This document shows positions 15,571 to 22,893 of a stretch of DNA of 64,000 nt, piece by piece. Position 1 is the stretch's first letter, and each line of letters begins with the position of its first letter. Position numbers and translations under genes: made by a program. Under the pieces are notes generated by a model that was not told the origin of the DNA, made no database searches, and saw only the letters and a program-made list of their open reading frames with translations. The DNA comes from Pediococcus ethanolidurans (GTDB taxonomy: Bacteria > Bacillota > Bacilli > Lactobacillales > Lactobacillaceae): the NCBI RefSeq assembly GCF_001437405.1, contig NZ_JQBY01000011.1, forward strand, positions 1-64,000. The letters run 5' to 3'.

Positions 15571-16680
15571 ATGAAAATATTAATTGTTCTTGAAAATGTT
15601 GTCATGGATGGTGTTAAACGTGCTGCTACTGTGATGGGCAATGCATTAACCGAACATGCTGATGTGACGTATTATTCATTGAAAGATGTGACACCATACT
15701 ATGAATTACAGGCAAAATTAGTTGTGGCCAAACGTCCTGCTCCAGGACATGTATTGAATTATTTTGGCGAAAAACCTTATGAAAAATACAGTGAACAAAT
15801 TGAGGATTTGTGTGATTTCATTCAGAATGGAAACTTTCAAAGTGTCGTTTTGGCTGCTGGTTTAACAACCAGTTTTGCGCCACTGATAAAAAAGCGGGTT
15901 CCCAATCTTCAAATAATTGTTTGGATGCACAATAATTACAAAACGTACATGACACAGTATTATCAACGGATGCGTGAAGAATTTGTTAGTGGTTTGAAGA
16001 TAGCAGACACGGTTGTTGTTTTAACAAACTCAGATCTAAATAATTATCGTCAATTTAATGCCAACACGGTCAAAATATATAATCCGTTAACCTTATTGCC
16101 AGAAAAACAATCTGATTTAAAATCTCATCTAATTGCGTTTACGGCGCGAATAGCGATTCCACACAAGGGAATCGACTTATTACTGGAAGCTGCACAGTTT
16201 TTACCAACTGATTGGAAAATTGCCATTGCAGGACAAGGTGTACCTGAACAAATGACGTTGTTTCGCCAGTTAATTGAAAAGTTTGATGTTGCGGATAAGA
16301 TTATCTATCGAGGTGCGCTGAAAGATAGTGCTTTACAAGCTCATTACGAAACGGCTTCGATTTTCGTTTCCACTTCACGCTGGGAGGGGATGCCTCTTGT
16401 AATTGGGGAAGCGATGGCCTTTGGGTTACCCATTGTGGCAATGGAAAATACGGGTTCAGCAGAATTCTTAGGACATAATCAGTACGGTTTGCTAACCAAA
16501 GCACAAGACGTGCCAGATTTTGTGAGAGGACTTAATAAGCTTATGGTAAGTGAACCTTTGCGACATGCTTATGCGCAAAAATCATTGGAACGGATTCAAT
16601 CTTTTAAAATTGAAACAGTCATACAACAATGGTTAGCAGTTTTGACGCAAAGCGATTCGAATTCAGCTGCTACCAAATAA
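15571..16680 (+). CDS. glycosyltransferase, GT4 family
   Basis: A 369-residue GT-B fold glycosyltransferase. The C-terminal half carries the retaining GT4 signatures: RIAIPHKGIDLLLEAA for the nucleotide-sugar side and an EX7E motif in WEGMPLVIGEAMAFGLP (near residues 272-288). There are no membrane segments, so it acts at the cytoplasmic face. It stands apart from any capsule or teichoic-acid cluster, so donor and acceptor are unknown. GGAGAGGAG lies about 35 bases upstream; near the ATG the ribosome site is weak (GGGGAAAGGG). Confidence 0.87.
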   Translation: MKILIVLENVVMDGVKRAATVMGNALTEHADVTYYSLKDVTPYYELQAKLVVAKRPAPGHVLNYFGEKPYEKYSEQIEDLCDFIQNGNFQSVVLAAGLTTSFAPLIKKRVPNLQIIVWMHNNYKTYMTQYYQRMREEFVSGLKIADTVVVLTNSDLNNYRQFNANTVKIYNPLTLLPEKQSDLKSHLIAFTARIAIPHKGIDLLLEAAQFLPTDWKIAIAGQGVPEQMTLFRQLIEKFDVADKIIYRGALKDSALQAHYETASIFVSTSRWEGMPLVIGEAMAFGLPIVAMENTGSAEFLGHNQYGLLTKAQDVPDFVRGLNKLMVSEPLRHAYAQKSLERIQSFKIETVIQQWLAVLTQSDSNSAATK

Positions 16681-16708
16681 AAGAATTACTAAATATTAAA
16701 AATAACAT

Positions 16709-16722
16709 TGAAAACGACTTCA
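16709..16722 (+). promoter_or_regulatory. cre-like site upstream of the HAD phosphatase gene
   Basis: TGAAAACGACTTCA matches the CcpA operator pattern TGWAANCGNTNWCA at all fixed positions but one. It lies about 50 bases before the start codon. This is a pattern match only. Confidence 0.3.
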
Positions 16723-16769
16723 ATTTTCGATATGGTAGGGTTAGTAAATAAGAAAGTCGATGATCAAAA

Positions 16770-17585
16770 GTGTATAAATTAATCGTTAGTGATTTAGATG
16801 AAACCTTACTTGGTGGCGATGGAAAAATTTCCCAAGAGAATATTGAAGCTATTAAGGCCGCCTCAAAAAAGGGAGTCAAGTTTGTCCCTAATACTGGTCG
16901 CGGCTTTGCATCGGTACAAGTTCTATTACAAAAATTAGGCTTATATCAAGAACCTAATGAATTTGTCATTTCATATAATGGAGGAGCCATTATTGAAAAC
17001 AAAAACAATAAAGTGCTCCAAACTAATGAAATGACTTTTGAAGAAGCAAAGGGGGTATTTGATATTACATCGAAGTACCCCCATAATGATACGCACGTAT
17101 ATACTTTAAATAAGCTGTATATCTACAATCCTCGTGAGGAAGATTTGGCGTATTTAAAACCTCGTCATGTTGAATACCAGATTATGGAAAATAATGATTT
17201 TTCAATCTTCAAAAATGATAAAATCATGAAAGTTATTACGATGAATCCTGATCAAAAAAAGTTAGAGCCGGTTCATGATGAAGTGATGCATGCTTTTGAT
17301 AACCAGTTAAATGCCAGCTATTCTTCCGGAATGTACGCCGAATTTAATCATTTGGGCACTGATAAAGGTACCGCCACTTTGGAACTGGCAGCGTCTTTAG
17401 GCATTAAGAAAGATGAAGTTTTAGCTCTAGGAGATAATAGTAATGATTTACCAATGTTACGTAAAGTGGGGATGCCAGTGGTTGTAGCCAACGGTACCGA
17501 GGAAGCAAAGAGCTTAGCCAAATATGTGACCAAAAATAATTATTTAACTGGTGTGGCTGAAGCAATTGACAAGTTTGTACTTTAA
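16770..17585 (+). CDS. Cof-type HAD-IIB phosphatase
   Basis: A 271-residue cytoplasmic haloacid-dehalogenase-type hydrolase. Motif I DLDETLLGG is at residues 8-16 (nucleophile Asp8, acid Asp10). A C2-type cap follows, with motif IV GDNSNDLPML near residue 225. Cof proteins dephosphorylate sugar phosphates, nucleotides or cofactors; the substrate is not predictable. The start is a GTG; an upstream ATG at 16760 is out of frame. Two small genes follow closely, suggesting one transcript. Confidence 0.88.
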   Translation: MYKLIVSDLDETLLGGDGKISQENIEAIKAASKKGVKFVPNTGRGFASVQVLLQKLGLYQEPNEFVISYNGGAIIENKNNKVLQTNEMTFEEAKGVFDITSKYPHNDTHVYTLNKLYIYNPREEDLAYLKPRHVEYQIMENNDFSIFKNDKIMKVITMNPDQKKLEPVHDEVMHAFDNQLNASYSSGMYAEFNHLGTDKGTATLELAASLGIKKDEVLALGDNSNDLPMLRKVGMPVVVANGTEEAKSLAKYVTKNNYLTGVAEAIDKFVL

Positions 17586-17607
17586 TTTAAATTGATGGAG
17601 GAACAAA

Positions 17608-17829
17608 ATGTTAAAGGCTACATTAGTGGGCGTTCCTGGTTTGATTGCAGTAGCGCTTGTGTTAATTACGTTATTTACACAATTACCATTTTGGCTCATC
17701 ATTGTCCTTTGGATTGTTGGCTTTTTAGTTGCCATGATTACAGTTACCGTCGTTGAGCTTAAAATTAAATTACTTGCCATGCAGCGGCAAGAAGAGGCCC
17801 AGGCAAAGAAAGATAAATCTGAGAAGTAA
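17608..17829 (+). CDS. small membrane protein with two TM segments, unknown function
   Basis: 73 residues: two hydrophobic helices (about residues 5-25 and 30-52) form a hairpin, then a charged C-terminal tail (KLLAMQRQEEAQAKKDKSEK). GGAGG lies seven bases before the ATG. Not recognised beyond resembling the short two-helix membrane proteins common in lactobacilli. It sits 22 bases after the HAD gene and 12 before the next one, so all three are probably co-expressed. Confidence 0.7.
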   Translation: MLKATLVGVPGLIAVALVLITLFTQLPFWLIIVLWIVGFLVAMITVTVVELKIKLLAMQRQEEAQAKKDKSEK

Positions 17830-17841
17830 AGAGGGATCGCT

Positions 17842-18120
17842 ATGTTTATGTCTACGGAAGAGATCAATGTGGGTCACACAATTGTGGGAATTGTTTCAGC
17901 AACAAGTCGGATTATGCTGGCAGCTGACGAAATTGATCAATATCAAATGTTTGATCAGCTTATTGAAGAAACCAAAAAGAAATTAACAAAAAGAGCTGAA
18001 CTCAAAGATGGTGATGGTTTAATTGGCGTTCATTTTAATACAGAGGTTGCCAATGTAGGTGTTGCACCTAAGTTTCTAATTGTAGTTGGATATGGAACTG
18101 TGGTTAAATTGGACAAATAA
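17842..18120 (+). CDS. YbjQ-like (UPF0145/DUF74) protein
   Basis: 92 residues resembling the YbjQ family: GHTIVGIVSATSR at the start, a middle helix and the conserved end DGLIGVHFNTEVANVG...VVGYGTVVK. Structures of the family are small oligomeric beta-rich assemblies sometimes annotated as heavy-metal binding, but no function is established and no Cys is present here. An alternative ATG lies two codons in. Last gene of the small operon, with a terminator directly after. Confidence 0.68.
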   Translation: MFMSTEEINVGHTIVGIVSATSRIMLAADEIDQYQMFDQLIEETKKKLTKRAELKDGDGLIGVHFNTEVANVGVAPKFLIVVGYGTVVKLDK

Positions 18121-18168
18121 AAAAAACGGAAATGCTTCAAATTATCCGCATTTCTGTTTTTTATTTTT
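18117..18168. terminator. bidirectional terminator between ybjQ-like gene and tRNA-Leu
   Basis: ACGGAAATGC pairs with GCATTTCTGT, with an A run before and a T run after, serving both converging transcripts. Confidence 0.85.
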
Positions 18169-18170
18169 AG

Positions 18171-18254
18171 TGCCCCAGGCAGGATTCGAACCTGTACATG
18201 GTTGCCCATACAGCGACCTGAACGCTGCGCGTCTGCCAGTTCCGCCACTGGGGC
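18171..18254 (-). tRNA. tRNA-Leu (CAG)
   Basis: An 84-nt class II tRNA on the minus strand with acceptor GCCCCAG/CTGGGGC, anticodon stem CAGCG/CGCTG, anticodon CAG and discriminator A. No CCA is encoded. It stands alone. Confidence 0.95.
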
Positions 18255-18823
18255 TAAACAACAGTAATTATTTTACACTATATTCTTAAAAATTAAAAGA
18301 CTAAGCCAAGCTTTGAAGTTTTAAAAATAAAAAATGTTACACGTTGTTAAAATAAAATTGACTTGAAATATGGTATGCTAGTTCATGCCTATTTTTTATG
18401 CTTAATGGCTGAAATTAGAAAATGAAAGTTTGAAAGTACTAAATTACACTTAATCGACTGACACGAAACCTTTAGTAAACAAAAAGTAATTTCAAAATAA
18501 CACATGATTATTGGAATAAGCAATCTGTTGAAATTCAAGAAAAATATCAAATTAAATTACTTTCAGCTGAAAAAGCAAAAAAATATTGTTTTTGGTTGTC
18601 AGTTGATGCCGTTGGTTTTTTGTGTTTTGCAGTAGAGCTTTTTATATTAATTTAATTTAACCAAATTGGTTATTTGTATCAAAATTAATTTGTTTAAATT
18701 GCATAATAACGGGATTGAAAATTTTAAGAGAAGTACTGCATAAATTTAATTAAAACGCAAGATGTTGTATGCTAAAAATATATGCTATACTAAATCTTGA
18801 TTAAAGATAAAGAGGGGCCTTGT
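18255..18823. other. 569-bp gene-poor stretch with a possible gene remnant
   Basis: AT-rich DNA without a credible complete gene. A frame is open from 18479 to the stop at 18653-18655 and reads THDYWNKQSVEIQEKY...DAVGFLCFAVELFILI, a polar part followed by a hydrophobic helix. It lacks a start codon and ribosome site, so it may be a decayed membrane-protein end. The right end holds the promoter of the kinase gene. Confidence 0.4.
18783..18791 (+). promoter_or_regulatory. extended -10 of the deoxynucleoside kinase gene
   Basis: TGCTATACT lies 33 bases before the ATG, the same extended -10 as at tRNA-Gly (28388) and argR (32488). Confidence 0.55.
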
Positions 18824-19483
18824 ATGGTGATAATTACAGCAGGAATGATTGGTGTTGGGAAAACGACGTTAACTGGCAAGATTGCAAGTCATTATGGTTC
18901 AAAAGCTTTTTACGAACCAGTTGGAGACAATCCGGTTTTACCATTATATTATTCTGATCAAAAGAGTTATGGTTTTTTGCTACAAATTTATTTCTTAAAT
19001 AAACGTTTTGCGATGATTAAAAAAGCACTTTCTGACGATAATAACGTTTTGGATCGCTCTATTTATGAAGACGCATTATTTACTCGAGAAAATAATAAAG
19101 AGGGTAATATTACAGATACTGAATTTGGTGTTTATTTAAACCTTCTTGATAATATGATGAACGAATTAAATGATCTTCCTAAAAAAGCACCTGATTTGAT
19201 GGTATATGCAGAAACGGATTTTGACACGATTTTATATCGAATTAAAAAACGTGGCCGTGATTATGAACAGTTTGATAATAATCCAGAACTTGAAGATTAC
19301 TATCTGAAAATGTGGACAGCATATAAAGAGTGGTATCGTGACTATGATGCCAGTCCAAAAATTAAAATTGATTTACAAAAATATGATTTGGAAAATCCAA
19401 AGAATGTAGAAATAGTATTGGGACAAATTGATGCTGCCTTGGCAAAAATTCGTCAACCTAAAGATGTTGAAGAAGCAATGTAA
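18824..19483 (+). CDS. deoxynucleoside kinase (dNK/dGK-dAK family)
   Basis: A 219-residue cytoplasmic kinase that phosphorylates deoxynucleosides for salvage into dNTPs. The P-loop GMIGVGKT is at residues 7-14, the ERS/DRS motif in LDRSIYEDALF holds the catalytic acid region, and the lid RIKKRGRDYE follows. Lactobacilli often have two such genes (dAK/dGK); only one is here. The ATG at 18824 is preceded by AGAGGGG; an in-frame TTG nine codons upstream lies too close to the -10 to be the start. Monocistronic, ended by a strong terminator. Confidence 0.9.
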   Translation: MVIITAGMIGVGKTTLTGKIASHYGSKAFYEPVGDNPVLPLYYSDQKSYGFLLQIYFLNKRFAMIKKALSDDNNVLDRSIYEDALFTRENNKEGNITDTEFGVYLNLLDNMMNELNDLPKKAPDLMVYAETDFDTILYRIKKRGRDYEQFDNNPELEDYYLKMWTAYKEWYRDYDASPKIKIDLQKYDLENPKNVEIVLGQIDAALAKIRQPKDVEEAM

Positions 19484-19494
19484 TTAAATAAAGT

Positions 19495-19544
19495 AAAGAC
19501 GCGGAGTAAAGGATAACTACTAAATCCTTTGTTCCGCGTCTTTT
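19495..19544. terminator. bidirectional terminator between the kinase and metal ATPase genes
   Basis: AAAGACGCGGAGTAAAGGAT pairs with ATCCTTTGTTCCGCGTCTTT around a short loop, flanked by A and T runs. Confidence 0.9.
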
Positions 19545-19552
19545 GTAATTGA

Positions 19553-21379
19553 TTAAATATTTTTTTGTTGAGCAATTAACTGTTTTAAATCAGCATTATC
19601 TCGATGAGCCAATAGTGCCCAAAGAATAGTGACGGTATCTACTACCTCTTGAAAGAGTGCCCCGATTAGAGCAGGAATGATCCCGGTGGCCGCAATTAAC
19701 ATTAGGCCAATACAAATAAAAATTCCTATTAATACGGATTGTTTGGCGATCTTCATTGTGTATTGAGAGATGCTCAAAGCACGAGCGACTCGACCTAGAT
19801 CATCCTTTAAAATAACAATATCGGCCGATTCGCTTGCAGCAGTTGAGCCGCGAGCGCCCATGGCAATTCCGACATCGGCAACTGTTAGAGAAGGAGCGTC
19901 ATTAACCCCATCACCAACCATGACAACCGGACGTAGATGATTCTCTTGGTCTTTTAAAACGGCGATTTTGTCTTTGGGTAAACATTCGGAATAAACCTTG
20001 GCAATCCCAATTTGATTACCAACCATGTTTGCAGTCGCTTTTTGGTCGCCACTGATCATCAATGTATTTTTAATGCCTAATTCGTTCAATTGCGTAATTG
20101 TAATTGAGGCTTCTGGGCGAATTTGATCAGAAAAGGTAATGTAACCTGCAAATTTATCATCTACTGAAATATAGATGGCGGTTTGCTTAGGCGTTTCCAA
20201 TGTTTCAGTAGTGACAAATTTCTTTCGACCAATTTTAACGTGATGTTGATCAACTTGAGCTGTAATTCCCATCCCAGTCACTTCTTGAATTTCTGAAACT
20301 GGTAAAAGAATATTTTTATCAACCGCATTTACAATCGAACGTGCCAAGATATGGCTTGACTGTTGTTCTGCGCTAGCCGCAATTGCTAACAACTGATCAG
20401 TTGAGTAGGGAGGAAAACTCTTAATTTGATCAAGAGCCAAAATTCCTTTTGTTAAAGTTCCTGTTTTGTCGAAAGCGATTGTTTTGGCGGTCGCAAATTT
20501 TTCAATGGTTGTGCCATTTTTGATAATAATACCATTACGGTTAGCACTACTCATGCCGGAAACAAGCGCAATTGGAGCTGCTAAAATCAAAGGACATGGG
20601 GAAGCCACAACCAGAACTTCTGCAAAACGAACTGGATCTTTGGAAATATACCAGGCAATTCCAGCAATTAAATAAGAAATGAGCGTGAATGGAATAGCAT
20701 AACGATCAGCTAGTCTTACGAAATGAGCTGGTTGAGCTTCAGAAGCTTTAACCAACTTAACGATGGTTTGATATTGACTATCAGCCGCAATTTTTGTAAC
20801 TTTCATGGTGATTGCACCATCGCCATTTATGGAACCTGACATAAGATCATCGCTGATCGATTTAGTGACTGGATTTGATTCACCTGTTAGTGAGGATTCA
20901 TCAAAGATTGATGATCCGGATAAGACAATCCCATCAACGGGTACCACTTCACCGGGTTTAACGACCACTTGATCGTTTACTTGAACTGCTTCCACAGATT
21001 TAGTGGTTAGGTGTCCATCTGATAAAACATGGGCCTTTTGAGGAGAATTGTCTAGAAGATTCTGTAGTTCTTTGCCAGCTTTATGAGCAGCATAGTCTTC
21101 CAAGGAATCACCACCAGTAAGCATGATCAATACCACAATGCTTGCCCAATATTCACCAACTGCCAATGTGGCAACAATGGCGGTAATTGCCAGTAAATCA
21201 ACTCCATATTTGCCAGATCGCAAAGTTTTGATCATTTCAATTAACATTGTGATTGAAATGAAGATGCCAACCACCGTGATAATAATCTGAGCGGCTAAAT
21301 GAAGATGAAATGAAAACTCTAGAAAAAGTGCTAAAACACCAAGAAGAACAACTAAGGCGAATTTTGTCGTATGTTTCAT
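19553..21379 (-). CDS. P1B-type heavy-metal transporting ATPase
   Basis: 608 residues. It has no N-terminal metal-binding domain, only about two leading helices, then the actuator loop with SLTGES, an SPCPL motif in the metal-path helix near residue 261, the phosphorylation site DKTGTLT at Asp304, and GDGVNDAPSL. The SPC form rather than CPC excludes typical Cu/Cd/Zn pumps and is like P1B-4 (Co/Fe export), but the final helices read LFQEVVDTVTILWAL instead of the HEG signature. Metal is therefore uncertain; Fe(II) or another divalent ion is likely. The start MKHTTKF has AAAGAAG upstream. A PerR/Fur-like box overlaps its transcription start. Confidence 0.88.
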   Translation of the reverse strand: MKHTTKFALVVLLGVLALFLEFSFHLHLAAQIIITVVGIFISITMLIEMIKTLRSGKYGVDLLAITAIVATLAVGEYWASIVVLIMLTGGDSLEDYAAHKAGKELQNLLDNSPQKAHVLSDGHLTTKSVEAVQVNDQVVVKPGEVVPVDGIVLSGSSIFDESSLTGESNPVTKSISDDLMSGSINGDGAITMKVTKIAADSQYQTIVKLVKASEAQPAHFVRLADRYAIPFTLISYLIAGIAWYISKDPVRFAEVLVVASPCPLILAAPIALVSGMSSANRNGIIIKNGTTIEKFATAKTIAFDKTGTLTKGILALDQIKSFPPYSTDQLLAIAASAEQQSSHILARSIVNAVDKNILLPVSEIQEVTGMGITAQVDQHHVKIGRKKFVTTETLETPKQTAIYISVDDKFAGYITFSDQIRPEASITITQLNELGIKNTLMISGDQKATANMVGNQIGIAKVYSECLPKDKIAVLKDQENHLRPVVMVGDGVNDAPSLTVADVGIAMGARGSTAASESADIVILKDDLGRVARALSISQYTMKIAKQSVLIGIFICIGLMLIAATGIIPALIGALFQEVVDTVTILWALLAHRDNADLKQLIAQQKNI

Positions 21380-21400
21380 ACAGTGCAACTTCTTTCTTAT

Positions 21401-21425
21401 TTAGAATGATTCTAAACACATTATA
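21401..21425 (-). promoter_or_regulatory. PerR/Fur-type operator and -10 of the metal ATPase gene
   Basis: TTAGAATGATTCTAA (21401-21415) is a perfect 7-1-7 inverted repeat that fits the streptococcal PerR box NTANAANNATTNTAN and is close to Bacillus PerR TTATAATNATTATAA. On the minus strand a consensus TATAAT (21420-21425) lies just upstream, so the box covers the expected transcription start: a repressor position. Confidence 0.75.
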
Positions 21426-21461
21426 GATGAAGTTGCTGTGAATTACCAGTAAAATGAAAAG

Positions 21462-22604
21462 CTATTTTGCTTTGCCAAGTTTAAGCGTAAAGATCGGTAA
21501 AATAAGGAGCAAGTGCATAATAAACATTCCAAAAAAGGTCCAATTATAGTTAAAAGTGGTGATAAAGTATCCTCCAAATAACGGACCTAGTGCTCTTCCC
21601 ATTGAACCGGCAAAACTACCTAAAGATTGAATTGTGCCCCGATTTTGATCATCGGCAAAACGATTTAGAATGGCTGGAATAGCAATAAGTGCCAACATTT
21701 CGCCAAAAGTTACCAGTGTAATACCTAAAACATAACGCCAGTAACTTCCTGTATTAATAATAGCTAAATAAGAAAATGCAAATGAAAGGAGTCCTAAAAC
21801 AACTCGCATTTTTTCTGATTTGAAACTGGGTTTAAAGAAACGATTCATAAATGGCTGAACTAAAACAACTTCTATCGTACTGATCGTAAAAAGGAGACTA
21901 TACTTAGGCACTGAAATATGTTTGGCGATCATTAGAACTGAAACATTACTGTTCCATTGCTCGTAACAAATCCAAATAATAATCATCACAACACAGATTA
22001 AAAGGATACTCATAAAAGCATGATTTGATTTCTTTTGCTTATCATTTTTTTTTGCCATGACAGGTTGTTTTTGGAGAGTGTGAAAGGTTAGTTTTATGAG
22101 TAAAGTGGTCAGCAGAAATAAAATCGCTGAACTGAAGAACACAACGCGAATACTGATACCGAATAAAATTCCGGACAAAAAAGTGGCCAAGCCCATTCCT
22201 AAACTAGCAAACCAATACCCATTATTGAAGATATTTGGATCTTTAACCTGCAAGAAAGCAATATAGCCGTTGATTGAAGAATTTAAGCCACCCAAGAAAA
22301 GGCCATATAAAGTTATTAAGACTGGATAAATTGGCCATTGAGGAAAGAACCCCAGTAAAAATAAAGCAATGACAACCCCAGTTCCGTTTAAATACATCAG
22401 TGGTTTTTGTTGCCAACTGTCAAAAAGTTTGCCGCCGATTAAATTACCAATCATCATTGCACCAGAAAAACAAAAAAGAACGTAACCAGCAGTTACCAGA
22501 CTTTTGTTCAACGTACCATGAATGTAAAGCGTGGTAATTGGCATGATAAGACCAATTCCCATATTAACTAACATATTAGTGATTAAAACAGGTTTATTTT
22601 GCAT
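21462..22604 (-). CDS. MFS transporter (12-TM, probable multidrug efflux)
   Basis: A 380-residue integral membrane protein with 12 predicted helices and a long central cytoplasmic loop rich in Lys (MAKKNDKQKKSNH). The loop between helices 2 and 3 carries a motif A variant (GNLIGGKLFDSWQQKP) typical of drug-proton antiporters of the YttB/MdtG kind. Substrate unknown. The gene is upstream of, and in the same direction as, the metal ATPase, but 80 bases and the ATPase promoter separate them, so they are probably independent. Divergent from the asnB operon. Confidence 0.82.
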   Translation of the reverse strand: MQNKPVLITNMLVNMGIGLIMPITTLYIHGTLNKSLVTAGYVLFCFSGAMMIGNLIGGKLFDSWQQKPLMYLNGTGVVIALFLLGFFPQWPIYPVLITLYGLFLGGLNSSINGYIAFLQVKDPNIFNNGYWFASLGMGLATFLSGILFGISIRVVFFSSAILFLLTTLLIKLTFHTLQKQPVMAKKNDKQKKSNHAFMSILLICVVMIIIWICYEQWNSNVSVLMIAKHISVPKYSLLFTISTIEVVLVQPFMNRFFKPSFKSEKMRVVLGLLSFAFSYLAIINTGSYWRYVLGITLVTFGEMLALIAIPAILNRFADDQNRGTIQSLGSFAGSMGRALGPLFGGYFITTFNYNWTFFGMFIMHLLLILPIFTLKLGKAK

Positions 22605-22893
22605 GTAAATTAACGCCTTTCTTTTTGGCTCATCGTTTTCTCATTGTTTATTAATCTAACTATTACATATAGACCAGCAATTTTCAATGATTTTCAGAAA
22701 CTACATTTAAGACAATAGAATTTAGACTTAGTATTAGAAGGAGATGGCAACTTTACCATTAGACTGCCTGTAGAATTTTAGTGCTAAATTTGGTAAAATA
22801 ATTCGTGTTACGGTGATTTTTCATAATGCATTTTTATTTTCAAAATTATCTACTGAACATAACTAATTGATTTAAAAAAAGGGAGTTTATAAA

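Noticed and set aside
18504-18640. Short frame beginning at ATG 18504
   Set aside because: No ribosome site, Lys/Asn-rich low-complexity product; the overlapping frame with 18479-18655 looks more protein-like.
22605-22893. T-box or other riboswitch before the asparagine synthetase family gene
   Set aside because: No GGTGG-ACCGCG T-box core or terminator hairpin is present in this 289-bp spacer.
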